NCBI GenBank assembly: GCA_035290185.1
Contig: DATDUW010000008.1
Coordinates: 1 to 15,410, forward strand
Length of the DNA stretch: 15,410 nucleotides
From: DATDUW01 sp035290185
GTDB lineage: Bacteria > Patescibacteriota > Patescibacteriia > UBA9934 > GWF2-40-263
Reading direction: 5' to 3'
In this document: in pieces, positions 1 through 6,261 of the stretch
How the letters are laid out: every line of letters begins with the position of its first letter
Numbering within the stretch: the stretch's first letter is position 1
The notes under the pieces: generated by a model
Databases searched by the model: none
Told to the model about the DNA's origin: nothing
Seen by the model: the letters and a program-made list of their open reading frames with translations, nothing else
Translations under genes and position numbers: made by a program

Positions 1-232
1 TGCCCAACGAGCACCGGACGATCTCCTGCAAAAGCGGACGGCTGGAAGGATCCACACATGGGGTGTTGGATCCAACAAAAATCCTCGTCTGTTGATTCGG
101 ACGAGGTAATGGAGGAGAGGTTATAGGTGGCCCATGATGACATTTTGTCCTTTTCAAAAAGGACTTGGTCATGGGAAAAAACCACCGATAGGAGACACAA
201 AACTCCTAAGGGCTAACCACCCATCTGAAGAG
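1..232. other. Noncoding DNA with hairpins
   Basis: I see no convincing gene here. The stretch carries a 7-bp hairpin at 83-106 (cctcgtc / gacgagg). It also carries a nested structure at 126-186: ggtgg pairs with ccacc, cccatga with tcatggg, and gtccttt with aaaggac around a tcaa loop. The stems are perfect in the sequence. Their role is unknown. They could be part of a structured RNA or a palindromic repeat whose other copies lie outside the window. Confidence 0.5.
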
Positions 233-413
233 GGGAGCCAACGGCTCGCTTGAGGCACATCTGCCTCGCGCCAATTCGGCTCCCTTCTCAAACGTTCTTT
301 TCTTACGTGGGAGCCGAAAAGCTGTTGGCACGAGGACTGCATATCCTCGACAAGCCAGCCGCCCGCTCCCCCTTCGATCGAGTTTCTGAATTATTCGGAG
401 GCTCCGAGAGGGA
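233..413. repeat. Hairpin-array repeat element, copy A
   Basis: This noncoding stretch ends directly at the stop codon of the minus-strand coiled-coil gene. It carries alternating copies of one inverted word: gggagcc (233-239), ggctccc (278-284) and gggagcc (309-315), so the middle arm can pair left or right. Smaller hairpins nest between them: gagcc-aac-ggctc at 235-247, gaggca-catc-tgcctc at 252-267, and a cgagg/cctcg stem around 332-350. The right end (365-388) matches 1557-1580 base for base over 24 nt. It then has a cgga-3 nt-tccg hairpin and ends in ccgagaggga, also shared with copy B. I infer a dispersed, structure-conserving repeat. No known name is assigned. Confidence 0.6.
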
Positions 414-731
414 TCAAGAAAATTTGAATTGTAAATGTTTTGCCAATTGATCGTCACGGTCTTCCAAACGTTCGCACTTGGCGCGCAAAGCAAGCTGTTC
501 GACCTCGAGGGTCGTATGAAGTTTGACGAAGCCGTCGATATGGGTCAAGAGTCTGTTTTCCATCCCAACCATCTCGGATCGGAGCTCGTCTTTCATCCCA
601 ACCATCTCGGATCGGAGCTCCTGTTTTACCTGATGCAGTTCTTCTTTTGTAACAGCTTCCTCACGTGAAACAGCGTTATCTTTTAGAAAGGTAACGATTT
701 CAAGAATGTCTTGAAGAGCATTTTGTTCCAT
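414..731 (-). CDS. Small coiled-coil protein, hypothetical
   Basis: The protein has 105 residues, starting at the ATG at 731 and ending at TGA 414-416. It is almost entirely charged, heptad/hendecad-like helix with no signal peptide or membrane segment, so it is probably a cytosolic coiled coil. Residues of the type ELRSEMVGMKD are repeated twice in tandem and come from a 33-bp DNA repeat. The C-terminal part (LALRAKCERLEDR) resembles small coiled-coil proteins often seen in CPR genomes, but I know of no assigned function. A good promoter lies upstream on the same strand. There is no clear ribosome binding site before the ATG. The stop is immediately followed by repeat element copy A, which would form the 3' untranslated region. 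Confidence 0.75.
   Translation of the reverse strand: MEQNALQDILEIVTFLKDNAVSREEAVTKEELHQVKQELRSEMVGMKDELRSEMVGMENRLLTHIDGFVKLHTTLEVEQLALRAKCERLEDRDDQLAKHLQFKFS
561..620 (-). repeat. 33-bp tandem repeat inside coiled-coil gene
   Basis: Two copies of a 27-nt identical block lie at 561-587 and 594-620, with a 6-nt spacer, giving a period of 33 bp or exactly 11 residues. An 11-residue (hendecad) period extends a coiled coil without breaking register. The array could therefore expand or contract in frame by slippage. Confidence 0.9.
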
Positions 732-1207
732 AGGGAGTTTAAAATGAATAAAACTATTCTACACGGACTGTCGTAAGTCAGTCAAAGAACAGAATCGAGA
801 ACCACTCTTTTCACAACTTTGTAAACGAAAAGGTTCGTTTTCAGAGTCGTGGAAGGAACCCAAGGACGGGACGCCTCCTATCCACGCGGGGTCGCCTATT
901 GCGTGCCCTGAAATTTTTCTCACTCGTACTTCTCGTTCCTCCAATCCTGGCTGTGCAAAGCACCAAAGGAGCGGAGGTAGAAAAGGAGGGGCCATGAAAG
1001 GGGTTCAACCCAGATGGCCTGGTTGGTTCGGATGACGCGCGGCAAACCGCGTTGGTGATCCAGGCCACCATAAAGTCCTGGGGCGGTATGGCGACCGTGA
1101 ACGCCGGAAAAGAGCGGGGTACGTAGGCTTTAGCCTCCCGGGAGCCCCCTCTAAAAAACCATTCTACCGTGTTCGCGGCGCATCCGGACATTGCGGTGGA
1201 ATAAACA
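732..1207. other. Noncoding gap, no supported gene
   Basis: Apart from the promoter at 756-785, I see no gene here. Open frames in the region lack family signatures and start signals. A few short stems are present (cgcgg-caaa-ccgcg near 1039-1052, aggc-ttta-gcct near 1126-1137), weaker than those further right. Confidence 0.5.
756..785 (-). promoter_or_regulatory. Promoter for the coiled-coil gene
   Basis: Read on the minus strand, TTGACT (785-780) is followed after 18 nt by TAGAAT (761-756). The predicted start of transcription is about 15-20 nt upstream of the ATG at 731. Five of six bases match consensus in each box. This is an inference from sequence only. Confidence 0.6.
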
Positions 1208-1473
1208 GCCTCTTTTTAAGAGGCAGGAGATTAAAAGAACGGCAGTCTCCACAGCCGAAACGTCAATGTGGAGCCAGGAACATGTTCTCTGTCATGGTGA
1301 TGGAGAAAAAGATTTCCTGGGGCTCAAGGAGGCCTGCATGATGTGTCTTTACATCACAGGCTTTGGGTGACGAGAGTCACCGTTCCTGGGCCAATAGGCC
1401 CAAAAACAAGGCAGCGAGGCACGGGCAACCCTCGTTGCCGCCTGTTTCCGGACAGAGCAAATCCGGATCGCTT
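1208..1473. other. Chain of stem-loops, possible structured RNA
   Basis: Consecutive perfect stems are visible: gcctctt-ttt-aagaggc (1208-1224), ctccaca/tgtggag (1247-1273), ccaggaa/ttcctgg (1275-1320), gcctg/caggc enclosing gatgt/acatc (1332-1361), ggtgac-gaga-gtcacc (1366-1381, a GNRA tetraloop), gggcc-aata-ggccc (1388-1401), ggcaa/ttgcc (1424-1439) and tccgga/tccgga (1447-1467). The ctcc arm at 1247 can also pair with ggaga upstream (about 1226-1230). No coding signal is convincing. The density and the tetraloop suggest an RNA fold, but I recognise no known family. Confidence 0.5.
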
Positions 1474-1609
1474 GGGAGAGCCAGAGCTTTGGCTCCCCAA
1501 CACTTCGGGAGCCAACAGGACATTGAGACCAGCGCGTGTCTCGATCTCAAGCTCTGGCTCCCCCTTCGATCGAGTTTCTGTTCTTGAAGGACGGAAATTC
1601 CGAGAGGGA
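1474..1609. repeat. Hairpin-array repeat element, copy B
   Basis: This is the second copy of the element seen at 233-413. It has gagcc/ggctc at 1478-1495, ggctccc/gggagcc at 1491-1513, and gggagcc/ggctccc at 1507-1562 enclosing ttgaga/tctcaa (1523-1550) and gagac/gtctc. A 12-bp arm at 1478-1489 is also the exact inverse of 1549-1560. The end (1557-1580) is identical to 365-388. It is followed by a cgga-aat-tccg hairpin (cgga-ggc-tccg in copy A) and ccgagaggga (1600-1609). The middles differ in sequence while keeping the pairing pattern. Confidence 0.6.
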
Positions 1610-1616
1610 AAAATAT

Positions 1617-1665
1617 CCTCGTCATTGCGAGGAGTAAGTTTCTTCAGTGACGACGAAGCAATCTC
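1617..1665. repeat. Dispersed palindromic repeat (cattgcgag type)
   Basis: The block begins cctcg-tcattg-cgagg (1617-1632) and ends with cgacgaagcaatctc (1651-1665). attgc near the left end is inverted as gcaat near the right end. From memory, this pair of ends is the hallmark of a short palindromic repeat scattered through many bacterial and metagenomic genomes. I cannot verify copy number here. It is followed by another small stem (attctt-tttc-aagaat, 1680-1695). Confidence 0.55.
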
Positions 1666-1695
1666 TTGCACAGAAGGAGATTCTTTTTCAAGAAT

Positions 1696-1883
1696 GAATT
1701 TCGATGTAAGATGCCATTTGTCAGGAGTCGGTTAAATTCAAAACCCGACGTCTCTCTGCCGCAGTCTGGAACCTTTTTTACGTTTCGGAAGAAACGTCTT
1801 TGATTCTCTCTCCAAAGTCGGTTCAGCCATGACGCATTAAGGGTTTCCCGGCTGCGGCAGGGAATGAAAAAACGTTTAAATTC
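1696..1883. other. Noncoding gap with GNRA hairpin
   Basis: No gene is supported. A perfect 7-bp stem with a GGAA (GNRA-type) loop lies at 1780-1797. It is enclosed by a longer inverted pair, ctgccgcag near 1756 and ctgcggcag near 1852. This continues the structured character of the region to the left. Confidence 0.4.
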
Positions 1884-1919
1884 CTCCATGTGCTATGTTT
1901 CACGTGGAGTTTTTAAATG
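1884..1919. terminator. Hairpin with flanking T/A tracts, probable bidirectional terminator
   Basis: The stem ctccatgtg (1884-1892) pairs with cacgtggag (1901-1909) across an 8-nt loop, with one G-T pair. It is followed on the plus strand by tttttaaa and further T runs. On the minus strand the hairpin is followed by an A/T-rich tail with TTTTTT about 15 nt on. It lies about 160 nt downstream of the minus-strand gene at 2073-3317 and could end its transcript. Confidence 0.5.
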
Positions 1920-1985
1920 TTTTTTTAAATTTTTCGAGAAATCTAGGACTTTTTCCTTTGGATGCAGAACGAGGAGAAATCGAGG

Positions 1986-2046
1986 CTCCTCCCCTTACTT
2001 AAGGGGAGGTTGGGAGGGGTCAGGACCCGCCTATCGGCAGGCAGGC
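1986..2046. repeat. GC-rich palindromic repeat
   Basis: A 9-bp stem, cctcccctt-actt-aaggggagg (1988-2009), is followed by ttgggaggggt and then by ccgcctatcggcaggcagg (2028-2046). Both parts look to me like short palindromic repeats commonly seen between genes in CPR and other metagenomic genomes. This is recognition from memory, not a search. It lies just past the stop of the minus-strand gene ending at 2073. Confidence 0.5.
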
Positions 2047-2072
2047 AATGTTATGCGCCAAATGAGAAAGTC

Positions 2073-3317
2073 CTATTCCATGGCTTCGATATACTGTTTG
2101 ATTCTTTCCGGTGGAAGGATGTTTTGCAACACGCGGCGCAGAATTTCCTGCTTGGAAGCAGCATCCCAAAATTGTTCCGGCCCTCCAGGCGGACACCCTT
2201 CCTTTTCCCATCGATTGTGGGCATAGGTCGTCCCATTGACCGGGACGCTCACGAGAACAAGATCCGAAATACCGTTCCTTTGAAGTCGGCGTTGGGCGCT
2301 TTGGACCTGGCTGGTTTTGTGCAGATAAACGTTCGGATCCGCGCCAGCAAGCGTGAATTGGATGCCCACCACATCTGCATCGGAAGATTGAACGCCCACC
2401 CCGCGCTTCTGTGCCGTATTCCGCACAAGGATCACGAAGTCCATCTTGTATTCCACATCTGCGCTGATCGGAGCTGCAAAGATGAGAAGCTCGTTTCCCA
2501 GGAGGCGGGCAGTTTGGTCCAGGAGGTCGCGGACCATCCGTTCTGCGAGGACACCACGTTGTTTTTCTTTCTCAATGCCTTCTTCAGCCCTTTGTCCAAG
2601 AGCTTGATAGGCCCGTGCTTTTCCTTTCAATCCGCTCAGATGTGCGTTGAGGTGTTCCCGTTCTTCCGGCAATAGATCAGGACCATCCAGTCGTTTTTGG
2701 ATGGCCTCAATCCTGGTTCTATGGATCGGATCGGCCGCGACAAGTAGATCTAGTTCTTTGACAAGCCGCTGGCGATGCTCTTCAACCACGGCACGTTGAC
2801 GGATCTCAAGAGGGACGGTCGCAGGGTCAAGTCGAGGGGCAGCCCCCCAGGTTCCACTGGTTAAAATAGTCGCCAGACTTACAGGCCGGTCAGCCTGTTC
2901 TTCTTTTTTCCAGAGATAGCGACCATCTTGTGTGCGAACCACCAGGCCATGGGTGGAAGGGGAATTTTCAACAACCCCCTCCTTCACGGTTTGAAGCATT
3001 TTTTGGAATCGCTGATCCTCTGCTTCCCTTGCTGTTTCCCAGGATTTTAAAAACGTTTCCCGTTGGGTCCGATCCTCGTGGGCATTGGCAAAAGTACTTA
3101 CGTTCCACAGGATCCAACGATTCCATTCTGCGGAATCTTCGCAGGCAGGCTCCCGTTCCTGTTTTCCGCCTGAAATAGATCGGATTTCCGGTGGTTTTTT
3201 TGCTTGGTTCTCCATTTTTCGATGGGGCAAAAATTTTGGAGGAACAGGTTCTTTGTTTTCAAACCCCATTCTTTCAAGGAGGGAGGGCATTCCGGATTTG
3301 GACATAGGAGAATTCAA
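2073..3317 (-). CDS. Hypothetical protein, possible PD-(D/E)XK-like C-terminal domain
   Basis: The protein has 414 residues and its function is not recognised. The first 150 residues are polar and low in order. Residues about 170-255 are charged helix, probably coiled coil. The C-terminal part (about 255-400) alternates strands and helices and carries E259 in a helix, D293 in YKMDFVIL and Q320 in VGIQFT, then K334. That order (E, then D in a strand, then a strand with E/Q-x-K/T) recalls PD-(D/E)XK nuclease folds with a Q variant, but the usual lysine is missing at its normal place. I infer a nuclease-like or degenerate nuclease domain with low confidence. The start is taken as TTG at 3317, with GGAG 8 nt upstream. 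ATG at 3305 (410 residues) is the alternative. No signal peptide is visible. The gene stands alone between two hairpin-rich gaps. Confidence 0.7.
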   Translation of the reverse strand: MNSPMSKSGMPSLLERMGFENKEPVPPKFLPHRKMENQAKKPPEIRSISGGKQEREPACEDSAEWNRWILWNVSTFANAHEDRTQRETFLKSWETAREAEDQRFQKMLQTVKEGVVENSPSTHGLVVRTQDGRYLWKKEEQADRPVSLATILTSGTWGAAPRLDPATVPLEIRQRAVVEEHRQRLVKELDLLVAADPIHRTRIEAIQKRLDGPDLLPEEREHLNAHLSGLKGKARAYQALGQRAEEGIEKEKQRGVLAERMVRDLLDQTARLLGNELLIFAAPISADVEYKMDFVILVRNTAQKRGVGVQSSDADVVGIQFTLAGADPNVYLHKTSQVQSAQRRLQRNGISDLVLVSVPVNGTTYAHNRWEKEGCPPGGPEQFWDAASKQEILRRVLQNILPPERIKQYIEAME

Positions 3318-3384
3318 AATCTTTTCTCCATGGTATGGCTTTGGCCTTTTTAGCGCAATTTTTTTGATTTTCCCGATCTTTCCC

Positions 3385-3413
3385 TTGACGTTTTTTTTCG
3401 TTTGTGCTAGGTT
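3385..3413 (+). promoter_or_regulatory. Possible promoter facing the 3420-3912 hairpin region
   Basis: TTGACG (3385-3390) is followed after 17 nt by TAGGTT (3408-3413), with a TG one base upstream of the -10 box (extended -10 form). No plus-strand gene follows, only the hairpin chain, so if active it would transcribe a noncoding RNA starting near 3420. The call is weak because the -10 box matches only partly. Confidence 0.35.
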
Positions 3414-3912
3414 TTTCTTAGGTCATCGACCAGTTCTTTTTAGGCTTTGCGCCTACGACATCTCCTAGCCACAATCGGCCTTTGTTTTTTTAAAAAAGGA
3501 GATGGAGGCAGATGTCTCTCTCGCCCAAGCCTCCCCTTCTTCTACAGAAGGGAAGAAACGTTTTTCTTGAGATTCTCTCGACCCATGAGGTCGATAGAGA
3601 CACGGAGCCCAGGCTCTCTCAAGATCGTCCAGTGGTCTTCGGATCCTGCACGAAAACGTTTCTCGCTTGGAGCGAAAATTCCTTCAGATCTCTACGATCC
3701 CGAGGAATTGAGACGTATGTCTCTCGCATGGCGCGAATTTTCCGTCTCCCCAACGGGAACCAAGCCGATCTTCTGATCGGTTTGAAGATCCTGCTGGCTC
3801 ATGCAGCAGGATAGAGGGGACTGAAACATCGTTCTTTTTTTCTTGGCTCTTCACGTCTTCTTGTGAAGAGCCGAGCCCCGAGCAGATTTTCTAAGGAAAG
3901 TCTTCTGAGGAC
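3414..3912 (+). other. Chain of stem-loops, candidate structured noncoding RNA
   Basis: No gene is supported across about 500 bases. Perfect stems follow one another: taggc/gccta (3441-3455), ggaggc/gcctcc (3504-3534), cccttct/agaaggg (3534-3552), tctct+cgacc / ggtcg+agaga (3574-3600), tcgct/agcga (near 3662-3674), gagac-gtat-gtctc (3710-3723), ccgatc-ttct-gatcgg (3765-3780), tcctgctg/cagcagga (3789-3811) and ggctcttcac/gtgaagagcc (3845-3872, 10 bp). I cannot assign a known RNA family. The strand is inferred only from the promoter-like site at 3385-3413. Confidence 0.45.
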
Positions 3913-3916
3913 TCAG

Positions 3917-3952
3917 AAAAAACCGCTCTAGGTTCATCCTAGGGCGATTTTT
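3917..3952 (-). terminator. Terminator of the TrmB-like gene (bidirectional form)
   Basis: A 9-bp stem, cgctctagg (3924-3932) / cctagggcg (3938-3946), has a 5-nt loop and is flanked by A6 on the left and ATTTTT on the right. The stem can therefore terminate in both directions. It sits 15 nt past the stop of the minus-strand regulator at 3967 and would also end a plus-strand transcript of the hairpin region. Confidence 0.8.
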
Positions 3953-3966
3953 GTGTTGAACGCAAC

Positions 3967-5526
3967 TCAATCCGTGCAAATTTTTTTGAGTGACTCGTAG
4001 TATTTCATGAAATCCTGCGCATGTTTTTTGTCGTGAATGAGAAAAACGGTTTGCGTATCATGCCAAAGGACGTTTGCCACATAATCTCCAAAGATCCAAA
4101 AAACGATTGGCCCGTCAAAGGGAGGAGGGAGGTATTTAACTTCCACCATGGGAAATTTTGTGAGAGCGCTGTTCCGGATACGCTCTTGGGCGAGCATGTG
4201 GAATGTGAATCCTTTTTCCACGCGTCGTTTCGTAAACGTTTTGTAATACTCGGGATGGGTTTGAAGGATGAATCCGTTCGCGCCAATGAGATACCATTCT
4301 TTTCCCTCTGTTAAAACCCGTTCACACAGCTCAATAATGGCCTGCGGACCCGTGAAAACCTCCACATTTCGATTCCACAGCTCGTCAAAATAGCTTTTGA
4401 ATCCCTCATAAACTTCGGGGCGGTCGAATTCGATGACGGTTGGGTTTTCTTCGTTCATGAGGATCATGAGTGTTTTGTTCCGGTATAGCATGATCTGCAT
4501 GGGACTGAATGAAGGTTCGGAAAAGGCGCGCAGGAAACTAACCCTCCCTTCTGGGTCTCCCTGATTGGAAAAACGATCACGAATATTTTTCAGGGATGAC
4601 TGATAGGCGAGCATGCGGACCATGACGCCCCTGTGAATTCGCTCCCGATGGTAGGCATCGAAGAATTCGTTGAAGCGCCGTGAATCATTTTGCGTATTCG
4701 CCCCCATGACACAATACTCTTCACCCGGTCTCAATGCTTCCAAAAGACCGTAGAAGGCTCTTTCCAAAGCTTCCCAGCCATGGCTTATCCGCGTTTCCTG
4801 GTTCCAGAGCAGATCAAAATAGGCGCGATAAGCTTGGATGAGGTGAGTATTTTTGACTTCAATGACCGAAAAAGGCGTTTCAAAAATGAGGAAAGCAACG
4901 CTCGTTTCCGTGATGACGATATTGGCAGACGTAACGGAATCAAAGGGAATAATTTTCATTTCGATTCCTGGAGAGGAGCGGAGCTTTTGTAAAAGTTCTT
5001 CCTGAAAAGTCTGGGTGTGATACATGAGGATTTGGAGGGTTCCACCGCTTTCAGCAATACGGGAGAAATAGCGTTTAAGGGCGGATGATCCCATGGCGTC
5101 TTGAAATTTTTGTCCTACGGATCCGAGGATATTTATTTTTTTCTCAGGTTGAAGTTCTTCCGCGATTTTGAGGCAAAAGGCCCGAATTCCTTCCTCGCCT
5201 TCATAAATCGTAATTTCCTGCCCGCTCATTGTTTTGCGTTCTTTGAGCGATTCAATAAGCTGCCTAGCTGTCAGATCCTGCTCCCGCACGACGTCCAAAA
5301 GGTGTGTTGGATCCGTGGTCTGGAAGAGGAGAACTTTTCCCATTGTCGTTTTCGAAACGAGCCGTCTTCCAACCAGTTCGTCAAGAGCCTTGTAAACGAT
5401 ATTCCGATGAAAATCGGTTTTCTGGATAATATCTGCAGCCTTGGATTTACCAAGATCATATAAGGCGAGGTAGATTGTCGCTTCATTTTTGGTGAGGCCG
5501 AGTTTTTCGAGGTCTGATTGAAGCAT
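3967..5526 (-). CDS. TrmB-family transcriptional regulator with three effector-like repeats
   Basis: This is a DNA-binding regulator. The N-terminal 80 residues (LEKLGLTKNEATIYLALYDLG, then KALDELVGRRLV) are a TrmB-type winged helix-turn-helix. It is followed by three similar blocks of about 135-145 residues, each with a helix, a strand containing ILGS/VMGAN/LIGAN, a helix with a Y-F-x(n)-R region, strands, and an ending of the type YFDxLWN. The endings are at about residues 239-245, 382-388 and, degenerate as YYESLKK, 512-518. TrmB relatives usually carry one such sensor region, so this tandem array is long. I start at ATG 5526 (519 residues). GTG at 5535 is possible and overlaps a palindrome. 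It is divergent from the operon at 5768-6744. The ligand is unknown. Confidence 0.85.
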   Translation of the reverse strand: MLQSDLEKLGLTKNEATIYLALYDLGKSKAADIIQKTDFHRNIVYKALDELVGRRLVSKTTMGKVLLFQTTDPTHLLDVVREQDLTARQLIESLKERKTMSGQEITIYEGEEGIRAFCLKIAEELQPEKKINILGSVGQKFQDAMGSSALKRYFSRIAESGGTLQILMYHTQTFQEELLQKLRSSPGIEMKIIPFDSVTSANIVITETSVAFLIFETPFSVIEVKNTHLIQAYRAYFDLLWNQETRISHGWEALERAFYGLLEALRPGEEYCVMGANTQNDSRRFNEFFDAYHRERIHRGVMVRMLAYQSSLKNIRDRFSNQGDPEGRVSFLRAFSEPSFSPMQIMLYRNKTLMILMNEENPTVIEFDRPEVYEGFKSYFDELWNRNVEVFTGPQAIIELCERVLTEGKEWYLIGANGFILQTHPEYYKTFTKRRVEKGFTFHMLAQERIRNSALTKFPMVEVKYLPPPFDGPIVFWIFGDYVANVLWHDTQTVFLIHDKKHAQDFMKYYESLKKICTD

Positions 5527-5527
5527 G

Positions 5528-5679
5528 TTTGTCACTATTTAAGTGATAGGGTTATTGTGCTCTAAAAACACAAATTTGGCAATTTCCTTTTTCACCATTC
5601 CAAAATTTTACTTACACTTTTTAGCTCAAATTAGACTAAAAATAGTTGACAAGAAGTTAAATTTGTGACAAATTAGTCA
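5528..5679. promoter_or_regulatory. Divergent control region with candidate operators
   Basis: The gap between the regulator and the secreted-protein operon is A/T-rich. It holds TCACT-N5-AGTGA (5532-5546) next to the regulator start and TGAC-aaatta-GTCA (5666-5679) upstream of the operon. The word GTGACAAA occurs in both: on the plus strand at 5665-5672 and on the minus strand at 5535-5528. TTGACA at 5646-5651 could be the -35 box for the operon, but I find only a weak -10 (aaatta near 5670), which would lie inside the palindrome. I infer operator sites for the TrmB-like protein. No binding evidence exists here. Confidence 0.45.
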
Positions 5680-5767
5680 GCTGGTTCATTCAAAAATGAA
5701 GATGGAGGCTTTCCAAACATCCATGGAGGACTGTTTTGGAAAGTTTCGAAGAAACATGAGGGAAAAA

Positions 5768-6250
5768 ATGAAAGCAAAAGGGTTGGTGTGTGCCGTTCTA
5801 TTGGTTCTCGTGGCAGGGGCATTTCCGAGCGTAGTCCATGCCCAGGTGAAATCGTCGATCGCGATCGCTGCTTCCGTTCCCTTTGATGGGAAATGGGAGA
5901 GTCCGATTTCGGGGTCGGTTGGTGTTGCTCTGACCGGACCGGTCAGTGGGAAGCTGAAGTGGTACGAGGAGACCTCGATCGGGGGTTCTCTCGCGGTCTT
6001 TCGACCTGTATTCGGAATTCAAGGCGGGCCGGTGTATGGGATCGGAAAAATTGCCTTTTCTGTGCAAGGGCTCTATCGGTTGGCTTTGAATGAAGGTCTT
6101 GTTCATCGAATCGGGGTTGTGGCTGGTTGTTCGGTTCCTGTTCTGGATAGCCGCGGTCGCACAGGCCCATCCGTCATGTGGTCTACTCAGCTTGGAAAAT
6201 CCAACAGCGGTTCAATCGGTGTTGGATGGAAAGTTTGGCTGATGTTTTGA
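5768..6250 (+). CDS. Small secreted beta-rich protein, hypothetical
   Basis: The protein has 160 residues. The start at ATG 5768 is supported by GAGGG at 5758-5762 with a 5-nt gap and by the signal peptide that follows: MKAK, a hydrophobic core (LVCAVLLVLVAGAF), and a likely signal peptidase I site VVHA|Q after residue 25. An upstream ATG at 5756 or 5696 would only lengthen the N-terminus. The mature part (about 135 residues) is rich in Gly, Ser and alternating hydrophobic residues and ends in GVGWKVWLMF, with a terminal phenylalanine like outer-membrane beta-barrels. CPR bacteria are thought to lack an outer membrane, so a small surface beta-barrel or beta-sandwich is only a guess. Its stop is 11 nt before the next gene, so the two are co-transcribed, divergent from the TrmB-like regulator. 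Confidence 0.7.
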   Translation: MKAKGLVCAVLLVLVAGAFPSVVHAQVKSSIAIAASVPFDGKWESPISGSVGVALTGPVSGKLKWYEETSIGGSLAVFRPVFGIQGGPVYGIGKIAFSVQGLYRLALNEGLVHRIGVVAGCSVPVLDSRGRTGPSVMWSTQLGKSNSGSIGVGWKVWLMF

Positions 6251-6261
6251 GAGGAGAAAAC

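Noticed and set aside
1208..1610. CRISPR array
   Set aside because: The stems differ in sequence and spacing; there are no identical direct repeats with even spacers.
841..1735. Open frames of 105-130 residues on both strands in the left gap
   Set aside because: They overlap one another, are rich in Arg/Pro/Ser as expected for noncoding GC-rich DNA, and cross perfect hairpins and repeats.
1962..2675. 237-residue plus-strand open frame
   Set aside because: It lies antisense to the minus-strand gene at 2073-3317, has no start signal or family pattern, and its left part crosses a palindromic repeat.
3447..3814. Two plus-strand open frames of 100-109 residues in the hairpin gap
   Set aside because: They overlap in different frames and cross several perfect stems; no start signal and no family pattern.
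6178..6261. Longer N-terminus for the small membrane protein
   Set aside because: It would overlap the upstream gene, while ATG 6262 has GAGGAG at the right distance and starts just before the membrane segments.
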